A DNA stretch of 64,000 nt from Mesorhizobium sp. Root552 (lineage in GTDB: Bacteria; Pseudomonadota; Alphaproteobacteria; Rhizobiales; Rhizobiaceae): the NCBI RefSeq assembly GCF_001427285.1, contig NZ_LMFV01000045.1, positions 158,408 through 222,407 on the forward strand, written 5' to 3'. The notes below the pieces were generated by a model. It made no database searches. It was given only the letters and a program-made list of their open reading frames with translations, and was not told the origin of the DNA. The position numbers and the translations under genes are program-made. Every line of letters begins with the position of its first letter. Position 1 is the stretch's first letter. Of the stretch, positions 27,214 through 36,351 are shown piece by piece.

Positions 27214-28788
27214 ATGAGCGAAAACGCGGCAGTCGAGCAGGAATCGGCGGGTGGCAGGCGCGGTCGTGGCGCAAGCGGCGGCGCGGCGGCGCGACGCGCG
27301 GCGCGCAGCGGCGGCGGCCCTGGCACCCAGCTCACCTACATCAAGCGAAAGATCAACGTCTACGAGGTCCTGAACGAGGAGGGCCTGGCGCTGATCGAGA
27401 AGAACACCGATATCGTTCTCGAAGAGACCGGCATCATCTTCCGCGATGACCCGGAAGCGTTGCAGATGTGGAAAGAAGCCGGCGCCGACGTTAAAGGCGA
27501 GCGCGTGCATTTCCCCAAGGGTCTATGCCGCTCGCTGCTCAAGACTGCACCGCCTATCTATACCCAGCATGCCCGCAACGCGGAGCGTTCGGTGCAGATC
27601 GGCGGCAATGCCACGGTCTTTGCTCCGGTTTATGGACCTCCTTTCGTGCGCGATCTCGATGGCAACCGCCGCTACGCCACGATCGAGGATTTCCGAAACT
27701 TCGTGAAACTCGCCTATATGGCTCCGTCTATCCATCATTCGGGTGGAACCGTCTGCGAGCCGGTCGACGTGCCGGTAAACAAGCGGCACCTCGACATGAT
27801 CTACAGCCACATCAAGTATTCCGACAAGCCGTTCATGGGCTCGGTAACCGCACCTGAGCGTGCCGAAGATACGGTTTCGATGGCCAAGATTGTGTTCGGC
27901 GACGACTTCGTCGAGAACAATACCGTGCTGACCTCGCTCATCAACGCCAACTCGCCGATGGTGTTCGACGAGACCATGCTGGGGGCGCTCAAGGTCTATG
28001 CGCGCCACAATCAGGCTTGCATCGTCACGCCGTTCATCCTTGCCGGTGCCATGAGCCCGGTAACTGTTGCGGGCACTTTGACGCAGGTGTTGGCCGAAGT
28101 GCTGGCCGGCGCATCCTTTACCCAGTTGGTACGGCCCGGTGCACCAGTTCTGTTCGGTACTTTCGCCTCGTCGATTTCGATGCAATCCGGAGCGCCGACC
28201 TTCGGTACGCCGGAACCGTCTCTGGTTTCTTACGGCGCAGCACAGCTGGCGCGCCGTCTCGGCTTGCCCTTCCGCACCGGCGGCTCGCTCTGCGCCTCCA
28301 AGATTCCGGATGCGCAGGCCGCTTACGAGAGCGCCAACACGTTGAGTTCGACTATTCTGGCCGGCACCAATTTCGTGCTGCACTCGGCTGGCTGGCTCGA
28401 GGGCGGCCTGGCTTCCTGCTACGAGAAGTTCATGATGGATATCGACCAGCTCGGCATGCAGCAGAAGTTCAGCGAGGGCGTCGATCTGTCCGAAAACGGG
28501 CAGGCAATGGATGCCATCCGCCAAGTGGGACCCGGCAGCCACTTCTTGGGTTGTGACCACACCCAGGCCAATTTCCAGACCGCTTTCTACCGTTCCTCGA
28601 TCGCCGACAACAATTCGTTCGAGCAGTGGCTGGCGGAAGGAGAGAAGAGCGCCCCCCAGCGCGCCAACGTGCTCGCGCGCCACTGGCTGGAAAGCTACGA
28701 AGCACCGTTCCTCGATCCGGGCATCGACGACGGACTGAAGGACTTCATCTCGAAGAAGAAGGAGTCGATGCCCGACGCCTTCACTTGA
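27214..28788 (+). CDS. MttB-family (trimethylamine/betaine type) methyltransferase 1
   Basis: 524 residues. The start ATG 27214 has AGGGA at good spacing. Residues 9-36 are an Arg/Gly/Ala-rich tail (GGRRGRGASGG, RRAARSGGG). The rest is the MttB TIM barrel (INVYEVLNEEGLALIEKNTD to the C-terminal LGCDHTQANFQTAFY). There is no in-frame amber codon, so this is a non-pyrrolysine member, like MtgB (glycine betaine), MtpB or MtcB. These methylate a corrinoid protein from a quaternary amine. The substrate here cannot be read from sequence. It diverges from the corrinoid protein gene. Confidence 0.9.
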   Translation: MSENAAVEQESAGGRRGRGASGGAAARRAARSGGGPGTQLTYIKRKINVYEVLNEEGLALIEKNTDIVLEETGIIFRDDPEALQMWKEAGADVKGERVHFPKGLCRSLLKTAPPIYTQHARNAERSVQIGGNATVFAPVYGPPFVRDLDGNRRYATIEDFRNFVKLAYMAPSIHHSGGTVCEPVDVPVNKRHLDMIYSHIKYSDKPFMGSVTAPERAEDTVSMAKIVFGDDFVENNTVLTSLINANSPMVFDETMLGALKVYARHNQACIVTPFILAGAMSPVTVAGTLTQVLAEVLAGASFTQLVRPGAPVLFGTFASSISMQSGAPTFGTPEPSLVSYGAAQLARRLGLPFRTGGSLCASKIPDAQAAYESANTLSSTILAGTNFVLHSAGWLEGGLASCYEKFMMDIDQLGMQQKFSEGVDLSENGQAMDAIRQVGPGSHFLGCDHTQANFQTAFYRSSIADNNSFEQWLAEGEKSAPQRANVLARHWLESYEAPFLDPGIDDGLKDFISKKKESMPDAFT

Positions 28789-29069
28789 AGGGAGCCCGTT
28801 ACAGGCCGGGCTAAAGTGGCCAACATCATTCACAAGGAAGTCTGGCGGAGCGCGTTTTCCGACCCGGACAAGGGAAGTGTTGGCTAGCGCATCTTGATAT
28901 TCAGGTGATGGCGGCCTGCAATTGGCAGTTTTCTGCGCTTCCGGTGCTCATGTGCCTTCATGTACACTCCGCTCCGGTTCCCGAAAGCTGCCGTTTCGGC
29001 TCGTCCTGCCCCGAACTTCGACGCACATCAGGTGGCCTGTCGGCGCAAGGCAGTGCGCAACTATTCTTG

Positions 29070-29612
29070 CTACGAACTCGTGCAACCCTCTGCGCCGCAA
29101 CCGTCTGGCGCATCTGTCGCCGTCGCTTGTTGAGCGGGTGCCGTTTCCGACATCAGCATCCCCAACCGGAAACCCAATGCAATTTCGTCTTCCTGGCCAA
29201 AGCCGTGGTGACGAATGTTGCCGGCCTTGTCGATCAGCACGAGCGACGGTGTGCCACGGAAGCCGTAGGCGGCCATTGTTCGCGGAATTGGGCTATTTTC
29301 GCTTGGCTGATCGACACCAACCGGAAACGTTATGCGGTATTCATGCAGGAATGCCTCGAGCGACACAGGTGTCATTGCGTCGTGGTGTTCGAACACGGTG
29401 TGGAGGCCAATCACAGCGAGGTCTTCCTTGCGGAACATCGCCGCAATGCGTTTTACCTGCGGTATGGCTTGGGTCACGCAACCTGGGCACAGCATCTGAA
29501 ACGTGTGCAGGAGTACGGGACGGCCGCGAAGGCTTTCCAGTGTGATCGGGGCCGCGCTGTTGAACCAGCGCTCGACCATCAGTTCGGGCGCTTTTACGTC
29601 TTTGTTGCTCAT
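29070..29612 (-). CDS. redoxin (AhpC/TSA-type thioredoxin-like) protein
   Basis: 180 residues with a thioredoxin-fold redoxin domain. LLHTFQMLCPGCVTQAIPQ contains a CxxC (CPGC) at about residues 42-45, and YGFRGTPSLVLIDKAG gives the cis-Pro loop. The C-terminus has two more Cys (GCGAEGC), a possible metal or redox site. It is 11 bases downstream of a small gene on the same strand. Cytoplasmic, since no signal peptide is seen. Peroxiredoxin or disulfide reductase activity is inferred from fold alone. Confidence 0.8.
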   Translation of the reverse strand: MSNKDVKAPELMVERWFNSAAPITLESLRGRPVLLHTFQMLCPGCVTQAIPQVKRIAAMFRKEDLAVIGLHTVFEHHDAMTPVSLEAFLHEYRITFPVGVDQPSENSPIPRTMAAYGFRGTPSLVLIDKAGNIRHHGFGQEDEIALGFRLGMLMSETAPAQQATATDAPDGCGAEGCTSS

Positions 29613-29623
29613 GTTGGGTGTGC

Positions 29624-29857
29624 TTATCGCCAGTAGCCGTTCGCCGCAGCGATTGTCGCAAAATTGACTGCGACCACGTGCGAGGCGGCGATCAGGGCAT
29701 CCGCATCACGCTCGTAGTCGGGGCGCAATTCGGAACGGACTTCGGCCGAGGGCTGGGTGAACTTCACCGCCATGCGCGAAAGTTTCAGGGCGAGTGCAAA
29801 ACCGGATTCGGGATTTTCGGTCAAAAGGCTGGGGAGCCATGAAGATGTCGTGTTCAT
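29624..29857 (-). CDS. small conserved-type protein, unknown function
   Basis: 77 residues from MNTTSSWLPSLLTENPESGF; no signal peptide or named motif that I recognise. It is predicted mostly helical. Just upstream of the redoxin gene (11 bases), so the pair is probably one transcript. Start choice is uncertain; ATG 29908 would add 17 residues. Confidence 0.55.
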   Translation of the reverse strand: MNTTSSWLPSLLTENPESGFALALKLSRMAVKFTQPSAEVRSELRPDYERDADALIAASHVVAVNFATIAAANGYWR

Positions 29858-30150
29858 TCTAGTGTCTGCTTGGCTTTCGAAATGCGGATGGCTTGTGCCG
29901 ACTGTCATGAGAACATCTGTCTCACATTGCCATGATGCTCCTGGGCCTTGGCAAAAGGAATGGCGATATGGGTGCGAGCGTAGATATTCATCTCAGATTG
30001 CGTGACCGCGGATTTAATAGCGACTCGATACTATAATAATGGGCGTTTGGCAACGATGAATGTGTCGAGGCCATCGCCATTTCCGTCCTGTTGGTACAGC
30101 GGTTCGCGCTTGCTGAAGATGGCCCGGCATGATTTCTTCTCAGGGTTTCA

Positions 30151-30789
30151 ATGGTGCCGGCCATGCAGCCAACAGTCGTTCTCATCAGCGTTTTTGCGAT
30201 TTTCATTCCTGCTCTCATGTTGCCGGGGCCGGATTTCGTCGGCGTGGTGCGTTCGTCAATGACGCGCGGTACCAAGGCTGGCCTGTTGACGACGGTCGGC
30301 GTTTCGATCGGGCTCGGCATTTACGCGACGCTTGGCCTGCTCGGGCTGTCGGCAGTGTTGACAAAATTCGAATGGCTCGCCTGGCTGATCCGCGTCGCTG
30401 GTGGCGCGTATCTGGTCTATCTCGGCATCCGGCTGCTGTTTGCGAAACCCGAGGCTGTTGAAATCGATGACCAAGCGAAAAGCGGCAATCCGCTGTTGTT
30501 CGGCCTTGGCGTTACGCTGACCAACCCCAAGGCGATCGTATTGTTCGCCAGCGTTTTTGCGACTTCGGTGACGGCGGCGACACCTATCTGGCTGATGGTG
30601 ACCATGATCGCCCTGGTCGTCGCAAGCTCTCTTGCCTGGTATTCACTGGTCAGCCTGTTCATGTCCTCGGCACCGGTTGTTCGTTCTTTTGGCAGGGCGC
30701 GTCATTGGATTGAACGCGCCGCAGGGGCCTGCTTCATTGTGCTCGGCGGGCGCATCCTCGCCGATAGCCGCAACCCGCTGACACCGTGA
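30151..30789 (+). CDS. LysE/RhtB-family exporter
   Basis: 212 residues with five to six hydrophobic helices and the family motif PGPDFVGVVRSSMTRGTKAGL near the N-terminus, then YLVYLGIRLL and NPKAIVLFASVF. LysE/RhtB proteins export amino acids or related metabolites. AGGG lies before ATG 30151; ATG 30163 is an alternative. The stop overlaps the next gene's GTG start. Confidence 0.9.
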   Translation: MVPAMQPTVVLISVFAIFIPALMLPGPDFVGVVRSSMTRGTKAGLLTTVGVSIGLGIYATLGLLGLSAVLTKFEWLAWLIRVAGGAYLVYLGIRLLFAKPEAVEIDDQAKSGNPLLFGLGVTLTNPKAIVLFASVFATSVTAATPIWLMVTMIALVVASSLAWYSLVSLFMSSAPVVRSFGRARHWIERAAGACFIVLGGRILADSRNPLTP

Positions 30790-31445
30790 TCGAGGAAGCC
30801 CTTGCCGCGCACGGCTTGATCGTACGAGGCTGCTTCAACTTCACTGAAGCGGATGCCGCGCCGGCCTCGATCGCCGGCGAGCCTGCCAAAGCTGTCCTGC
30901 TGGTGGGGCAGGCCGGTGCAGCTCCTTGGCCGCATTTCATGCGCTGGCGGCAAGGAAAGCCGGATGATCTGGCAAATCCGCTCGATACCTGGTCGCGCGA
31001 GGTGATTGGCGAGGTCGCGGATCGTTTCGGGGTGAGGGCGGTATCGCCTAACGATCGGCCATTCCTGCCGTTCCAGCAATGGGCCATGCGGGCCGAGGGA
31101 TTGAAGCCGTCACCGCTCGGCATTCTCATGCATCCCGAATACGGCCTATGGCACGCTTATCGTGGCGCACTCCTTTTCGACCGCGAGATCGAAGTTCGAA
31201 CTCCTGACAAAGTGAATCACCTTTGCGATACATGTGTCGGAAAACCTTGCATGAAATCCTGTCCTGTCGACGCATACTCGCCGACCGGTTTTGCCTACCG
31301 GGATTGTCTGGCTCATGTTCGCAGTGTGGTTGGCGAGCCATGCTTGGCCCTAGGTTGTTTTGACCGTAATGCTTGTCCATATGGAACGGCCTATCGGTAT
31401 CCTAGCGAAGTACAGGCTTTTCACATGGCAGCCTTCGCTCGCTAG
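30786..31445 (+). CDS. ferredoxin-like [4Fe-4S] cluster protein
   Basis: 219 residues. Starts at GTG, overlapping the LysE stop as GTGA. The C-terminal part holds a cysteine-rich region CDTCVGKPCMKSCPVDAY and CLALGCFDRNACPYG, enough for one or two Fe-S clusters (CxxCxxxxC xxxCP pattern, resembling epoxyqueuosine-reductase-type ferredoxin domains). The first 130 residues show no familiar fold. It is translationally coupled to an exporter, yet the functional link is unknown. Redox partner unknown. Confidence 0.75.
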   Translation: MIEEALAAHGLIVRGCFNFTEADAAPASIAGEPAKAVLLVGQAGAAPWPHFMRWRQGKPDDLANPLDTWSREVIGEVADRFGVRAVSPNDRPFLPFQQWAMRAEGLKPSPLGILMHPEYGLWHAYRGALLFDREIEVRTPDKVNHLCDTCVGKPCMKSCPVDAYSPTGFAYRDCLAHVRSVVGEPCLALGCFDRNACPYGTAYRYPSEVQAFHMAAFAR

Positions 31446-31666
31446 CGATCTGCACGAAATCTTGATTGCGCCCGCCCCGCCGGGCATTGCGCCGGCGCCA
31501 GCCAGGGTTTTTTGATCGCACATGTTGGGACAAAGGTGATGCATGCGAAAACTGGCAATCAGAACCAGAGATGGAACAGCGAACACATGTCTGGTTCAGT
31601 CGAAAATGCGTCGCAATCCTTTGTTGCAAATGAGCCAATAGTGCTCAAGCGGACAAGGATCGGATC

Positions 31667-32170
31667 ATGGTTGCTCGACGGCCTTTGGGATACAGTGCTG
31701 CGCATATAGCCCTTCACTGGATCATTGCGGCGCTTGTCATATTCCAGCTTGTGATGGGCGATCTGAACAAACCTGCATATCGGGCGTTCGAACGAGGAAC
31801 CGTACCGGCGGAAACGGACGTCTTTAGTGCATACATTCATGTCTATGTCGGCATTTCCATCCTGCTTCTGGCATTCGTCCGGTTGTTCCTGCGGTGGCGA
31901 AATGGAGCGCCTGCCGCTCCGGCCGGAGAGCGCGCCTTTCAGCGCTGGGCCGCCTCTGCCGCGCACTTCCTGCTTTACGTGGCGATCTTTGCAATGCCGG
32001 TATCGGGCATGGTTGCGTGGTTTGGAGGCATTGGAGATGCCGGCGAAATCCACGAACTGGCCAAACCGGTCATCATCATTGTCGTTGCCTTGCACGCTGC
32101 CGGGGCGCTCTGGCAGCATTTCATCGCCAGAACCGATGTGCTTCGTCGCATGTTGAAGCCGGTTTTTTAA
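31667..32170 (+). CDS. cytochrome b561-family membrane protein
   Basis: 167 residues with four transmembrane helices. Haem-ligand histidines fit the CybB/b561 pattern: HIALHW near the start, YIHVYVGI, HFLLYVAIFAMPVSG and IVVALHAAGALWQHF. These proteins pass electrons from quinol to acceptors such as superoxide or small redox proteins in the inner membrane. Monocistronic; 83 bases precede the ECF sigma gene. Confidence 0.85.
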   Translation: MVARRPLGYSAAHIALHWIIAALVIFQLVMGDLNKPAYRAFERGTVPAETDVFSAYIHVYVGISILLLAFVRLFLRWRNGAPAAPAGERAFQRWAASAAHFLLYVAIFAMPVSGMVAWFGGIGDAGEIHELAKPVIIIVVALHAAGALWQHFIARTDVLRRMLKPVF

Positions 32171-32253
32171 CCTCGAACTGAATTTTTGCGTGGGTTGCCG
32201 ATTAAATCTTCTACCCACCCAAGGAATTGCCGATCACCGTCGTCTAGAAAGCG

Positions 32254-32817
32254 ATGATGGCGATGATGCTGGATGATGGCGACGCTTCCGATCTGGAGTT
32301 GATCGCCCGCGCTAAGGACGGAGACAGGAAGGCTTTCGGCGCGCTTGTCGAAAGGCACTATGATTTTGTCCATCGCATCGCGTGGCGCTGGTGCGGTCGT
32401 CGCGACGATGCGGAAGACATCGCCCAGGAGGTATGCATCAGGCTTGGTCGCTCCATCCGCGACTATCGCGGCGAGGGTGCCTTCACCACATGGCTCTACA
32501 CCATGACGATGAACGCGGCCCGTGACCTTGCCCGCAAAACCGCCCGCGACGTCGCCAGGACCGATGCCTATGGCGTTCATGCATCGATTGCGGGTGATGG
32601 GACGGACGATCAAGGCGCGCGACTCGATGAGCTTTGGCTTGCGGTGCGCGAACTGCCTGACAAACAGCGCGATGCGGTACTTCTCGTCTATGGCGAGGGA
32701 TTGAGCCACGCTGCTGCCGGCGAGGTGATGACAATTTCGGAAGCGACGGTGTCGTGGCACATCCATGAAGCGAAGAAACGGCTAAAAGTGCTGATGCGCT
32801 CAGCCGGGGAAGTGTGA
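32254..32817 (+). CDS. ECF-type RNA polymerase sigma factor
   Basis: 187 residues. Region 2 is clear (RIAWRWCGRRDDAEDIAQEVCIR) and region 4 ends the protein (LPDKQRDAVLLVYGEGLSHAAAGEVMTISEATVSWHIHEAKK, recognition helix ISEATVSWHIHEAKK). Followed within 3 bases by the VWA membrane protein, which may act as its anti-sigma partner. The regulon is unknown. Several in-frame ATG codons at the start make the first residues uncertain. Confidence 0.9.
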   Translation: MMAMMLDDGDASDLELIARAKDGDRKAFGALVERHYDFVHRIAWRWCGRRDDAEDIAQEVCIRLGRSIRDYRGEGAFTTWLYTMTMNAARDLARKTARDVARTDAYGVHASIAGDGTDDQGARLDELWLAVRELPDKQRDAVLLVYGEGLSHAAAGEVMTISEATVSWHIHEAKKRLKVLMRSAGEV

Positions 32818-32819
32818 CC

Positions 32820-34832
32820 ATGGTCAACGAGAGCGAACTCAGCAGGCTGCACGATCTTGCCGCACCTAAGCCGCGCCCCGAGGCAAAGGTAGGGGCGCTG
32901 CATGCGGCGATGGCAGCTTTCGACGCGCAAGAAGAAATTGCATCTACGCCCCAAGGATCGGCCTCCGGGCCACGTCTCACCGAACGAGCAAGCAAGCTTT
33001 GGAGAGACATCATGCAAAAGAAACTGTTTGCCGCGCCAGCCATTGCCGGTCTCGTGGCTTTGCCGATTGCCGGCTACACAGCGCTTTACCTGCTGCAGGA
33101 TTCCCCGTTCAGGTTCCGGGCGGAGGAGAGCGTCAGCGATGTTCCCGCGAGCAAGCCCGCGCCGAAACCTGTTGCTCCCGCCGAGATGAGAAAGAAGGCC
33201 GATGCGGAAAGCGATACGCTAACGGCAGCGCAGGTTTTGAAGCGGGAAGCGCCGGCCGATCTGAGCGTCATGCAGCAGAACGCTATGGCCCCGGCAGCCG
33301 CGCCGTTGGCGGAGAGCGCGGCGGGTGGTGCTGCGCCCGGCGTTGCTGATCTCAGGACGGCGGCGGAGCCAGTTGCGCCTGCCGAGCTCTATCTGCCGCA
33401 ACCCGAAAACCGCGACCGGCTCGAAACATTCAAGACAAATCCGATCCGCTCCGCAGCAGAAAATCCGGTTTCGACGTTCTCCATAGATGTCGACACCGCA
33501 TCCTATTCGTTCGTACGCCGGTCGTTGAAGGAGGGACTGCTGCCGCAAGCCGACACCGTGCGTGTCGAGGAGATGGTCAACTACTTCCCATACGACTGGA
33601 AGGGGCCGGAAACGGCTGAAACGCCGTTCAATTCGACAGTGACGGTCATGCCCGCGCCGTGGAATGCACAGCACAAGCTCATGCATGTGGCGATCAAGGG
33701 CTATGATGTGCAGCCCGTCGCGCAGCCGAAGGCCAATCTGGTGTTCCTGATCGATGTTTCCGGCTCGATGAACGAGCCCGACAAGCTTCCGCTGCTCCAG
33801 TCCGCGTTTCGCCTTCTGGTTAACAGGCTCCAGCCTGACGATACCGTTTCCATCGTCACTTACGCCGGCAACGCGGGAACGGTGCTGGAGCCGACCAAGG
33901 CATCCGACAAAACCAAAATCCTGGCTGCCATCGATGGGTTGCAGCCGGGCGGATCGACGGCAGGTGAGGCGGGTATCCGTGAAGCCTATCGGCTTGCCCA
34001 ACAGTCTTTCGTCAAGGACGGCATCAATCGCGTCATGCTCGCTACGGACGGCGATTTCAACGTCGGCCAGACGGATGACGATGATCTGAAACGCCTTGTC
34101 GAAGACAAGCGCAAGACTGGCGTTTTCCTGTCGGTGTTCGGCTTTGGACGGGGCAATCTCAACGACCAGATGATGCAGACCATTGCTCAGAACGGCAATG
34201 GTACGGCGGCTTACATCGACACGCTGGCGGAAGCTGAAAAGGTGCTGGTGCAGGATGCCTCCTCGACGCTCTTCCCGATCGCCAAGGATGTGAAGATACA
34301 GGTCGAGTTCAACCCGCAGAAGGTCGCGGAGTACCGTCTCATTGGCTACGAAACGCGTGCGCTGAACCGGGAGGATTTCAACAATGATCGCGTCGATGCC
34401 GGCGATATCGGCTCGGGTCACTCCGTCACCGCAATCTATGAAATCACGCCTAAGGGGGTTACCCAGCAGATCGATCCGCTGCGCTATGGCGAGGCGGCGA
34501 CCGCCAATGGCGGGGTGGCCAATGCCAATGAATATGCCTTTGTGAAGATCCGCTACAAACTGCCTGACGCGGAGATTTCAAAGCTCATCACGACCCCGGT
34601 TACGACTTCGAACGAAGTGGCCTCATTCGATGCTGCCGGTGCTGACCAGCGATTTTCTATCGCCGTAGCTGCCTTCGGCCAGAAACTGCGCAATGAAGAT
34701 GCGATGGCGGACTTTGGCTATGGCCGCATTCTCGACATGGCTTCGGCGGCTCGCGGGTCCGATCCGTTCGGCTACCGCTCGGAATTCCTTGCGTTGGTCC
34801 GGTTGGCAGCGGCTCTGGCGGGCAAACAGTAA
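32820..34832 (+). CDS. YfbK-like VWA protein with DUF3520, possibly a membrane anti-sigma
   Basis: 670 residues. A cytoplasmic N-terminus of about 60 residues precedes one transmembrane helix (LFAAPAIAGLVALPIAGYTA). A long Ala/Pro-rich linker follows. Then come the VWF_N segment, the VWA domain with MIDAS DVSGSM (about residue 315), and the DUF3520 C-terminus. This matches YfbK of enteric bacteria. The coupling to an ECF sigma gene, plus the short cytosolic head (SELSRLHDLAAPKPRPEAKV), suggests sequestration of the sigma factor. That role is inference. GGGGA lies 9 bases before ATG 32820. Confidence 0.85.
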   Translation: MVNESELSRLHDLAAPKPRPEAKVGALHAAMAAFDAQEEIASTPQGSASGPRLTERASKLWRDIMQKKLFAAPAIAGLVALPIAGYTALYLLQDSPFRFRAEESVSDVPASKPAPKPVAPAEMRKKADAESDTLTAAQVLKREAPADLSVMQQNAMAPAAAPLAESAAGGAAPGVADLRTAAEPVAPAELYLPQPENRDRLETFKTNPIRSAAENPVSTFSIDVDTASYSFVRRSLKEGLLPQADTVRVEEMVNYFPYDWKGPETAETPFNSTVTVMPAPWNAQHKLMHVAIKGYDVQPVAQPKANLVFLIDVSGSMNEPDKLPLLQSAFRLLVNRLQPDDTVSIVTYAGNAGTVLEPTKASDKTKILAAIDGLQPGGSTAGEAGIREAYRLAQQSFVKDGINRVMLATDGDFNVGQTDDDDLKRLVEDKRKTGVFLSVFGFGRGNLNDQMMQTIAQNGNGTAAYIDTLAEAEKVLVQDASSTLFPIAKDVKIQVEFNPQKVAEYRLIGYETRALNREDFNNDRVDAGDIGSGHSVTAIYEITPKGVTQQIDPLRYGEAATANGGVANANEYAFVKIRYKLPDAEISKLITTPVTTSNEVASFDAAGADQRFSIAVAAFGQKLRNEDAMADFGYGRILDMASAARGSDPFGYRSEFLALVRLAAALAGKQ

Positions 34833-34969
34833 CAGCTTTTCAATCCGGGCTGGTGGGCAAGTCTTTGTCCGCCAGCTTTTCCCAGTCGTTAAAATGCGCG
34901 AGATTTTGGGTACCGCATTGAAATTCAACAATGGTAGAAACTGGTGCTATGCAGCTTTGAGGGCTCAGA

Positions 34970-35248
34970 ATGCGCATCGACGGCAATTCCGGTTGGACAC
35001 CAGCCTCGGCTAGCCGGGGCTCACCAGTTTCGGAATCGAGATCCGTCGAAACCAGCCGCATCATGAACGATGTCGATACCGCGCGGCGCGTGGCGCTCTC
35101 GGCGCTTCATAACGAACGTTTCAGCGCTGCGCTGGAAAAGTTGTCCGATCCACGTTCGTCCGATGCACTGATGCTTATGGCGCGCGACGACGGGGCCAAA
35201 ATCGACCAAAAATCCGTCATGTCTGCCTACGCAGACAATAGCGAATAA
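34970..35248 (+). CDS. small hypothetical protein
   Basis: 92 residues. Ser-rich N-terminus (MRIDGNSGWTPASASRGS) and a helical C-terminal half (TARRVALSALHNERFSAALEKL). No family recognised and no clear ribosome site, so it may not be real; the codon use is like that of neighbours. It ends 6 bases before the stop codon of the convergent homocysteine methyltransferase. Confidence 0.45.
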   Translation: MRIDGNSGWTPASASRGSPVSESRSVETSRIMNDVDTARRVALSALHNERFSAALEKLSDPRSSDALMLMARDDGAKIDQKSVMSAYADNSE

Positions 35249-35253
35249 GATTA

Positions 35254-36270
35254 TTAGCCGCGCGAGCGCCGGCGCTCGCGACGACCTTCCGAAGTTTCAG
35301 CAACGTTTGCGGTGGCTTGCTTGTTACGAAGTGGGCCGATGCGTTCGACGATGGAGTCCACAGTCGGGCGCCCCGACTTGTGGTGTGTGTCGAGCGCCTG
35401 GCGCATAGCGGCCAAGTGCTGGAACGACGTGCCGCAGCAACCCCCGACGATCTTTGCACCGGCGTCGATTGCCAGCCTTACGTAGTCGGCCATAAGTTCC
35501 GGCGTGCCGGAGTAGTGGATTTCCGATCCGCGGAATTCGGGAATGCCGCAGTTGCCCTTGACGATGACGGTCGCCTCCGGCTTGGCCTCGGTCATATCGA
35601 GCAACGAAGCAAGAATGTCGGAAGCGCCGACGCCGCAATTGGCTCCAACGCCGACCGGCGCTTGTTCAAGCCCATCAGCAACGGCGTGGATATCCTTGGG
35701 CAGCAGGCCCATCATGGTGCGGCCAGCGGTGTCGAAAGAACCGGTATAGGTGTAGGGAAGGCCGACCCGGATCGCAGCCTCGGCAGCGGCTCGGATTTCA
35801 TCCGGCGCGGACATCGTCTCGATCCAAGCGACTTCGGCTCCGCCCGCTTTCAGTCCTTCGATCTGCTCGGCAAAGGCGTCGACTGCGTCTTCATAGGTCA
35901 TTGTGCCGAGCGGGACGAGCAAATCGCCAGTTGGACCGACCGAGCCGGCCACGATCACTTTGCGGCCTGCCTTGTCGGCTACTGCCTTGGCGATTTCTGC
36001 GGCACGTTTGTTGAGTTCATGCACGCGGTCCTGCGCCTTGTGCAGCTTCAGCCGATGGCGCGTGCCTCCGAAGGAATTGGTCAGGATGATGTCGGCCCCT
36101 GCATCGACGAAGTTCTGGTGCAGGCTGGTGATGGTGTCGGGCGCGGTTTCATTGAGCAGTTCCGGGGCCTCACCGGCTTGAAGGCCCATCGCAAAGAGAT
36201 TGGTGCCTGTTGCACCGTCGGCCAGGAGCACGCCCTTTTCTGCAATGAGCGCATCGATCGGATTCGTCAT
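35254..36270 (-). CDS. betaine/methyl-donor:homocysteine S-methyltransferase (BHMT/MetH-N family)
   Basis: 338 residues. The homocysteine-methyltransferase barrel opens with LLADGATGTNLFAMGL. Zinc ligands are the Cys of NCGVGA and the GGCCGT pair. In family terms it methylates homocysteine from betaine, S-methylmethionine or a dimethylsulfonium. The C-terminal tail is basic (SEGRRERRRSRG). ATG 36270 is chosen over TTG 36288. A palindromic operator lies 39 bp upstream, a twin of that before the corrinoid:H4folate methyltransferase; so the two are probably co-regulated. The XRE regulator gene lies just upstream on the same strand. Confidence 0.85.
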   Translation of the reverse strand: MTNPIDALIAEKGVLLADGATGTNLFAMGLQAGEAPELLNETAPDTITSLHQNFVDAGADIILTNSFGGTRHRLKLHKAQDRVHELNKRAAEIAKAVADKAGRKVIVAGSVGPTGDLLVPLGTMTYEDAVDAFAEQIEGLKAGGAEVAWIETMSAPDEIRAAAEAAIRVGLPYTYTGSFDTAGRTMMGLLPKDIHAVADGLEQAPVGVGANCGVGASDILASLLDMTEAKPEATVIVKGNCGIPEFRGSEIHYSGTPELMADYVRLAIDAGAKIVGGCCGTSFQHLAAMRQALDTHHKSGRPTVDSIVERIGPLRNKQATANVAETSEGRRERRRSRG

Positions 36271-36308
36271 GGGAAGGTTCGCCTTCAATGAGGTCTTGTC
36301 GAGATAAT

Positions 36309-36330
36309 GATATAAAGAAATCTTTATGTC
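36309..36330. promoter_or_regulatory. palindromic operator before the homocysteine methyltransferase
   Basis: GATATAAAG, four bases (AAAT), CTTTATGTC. One base differs from the perfect palindrome at 22415-22436. It sits between the XRE stop and the BHMT-type start, in a position suited to repressor control. Confidence 0.7.
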
Positions 36331-36351
36331 GGGTCAATGTCTCGGTTGACT

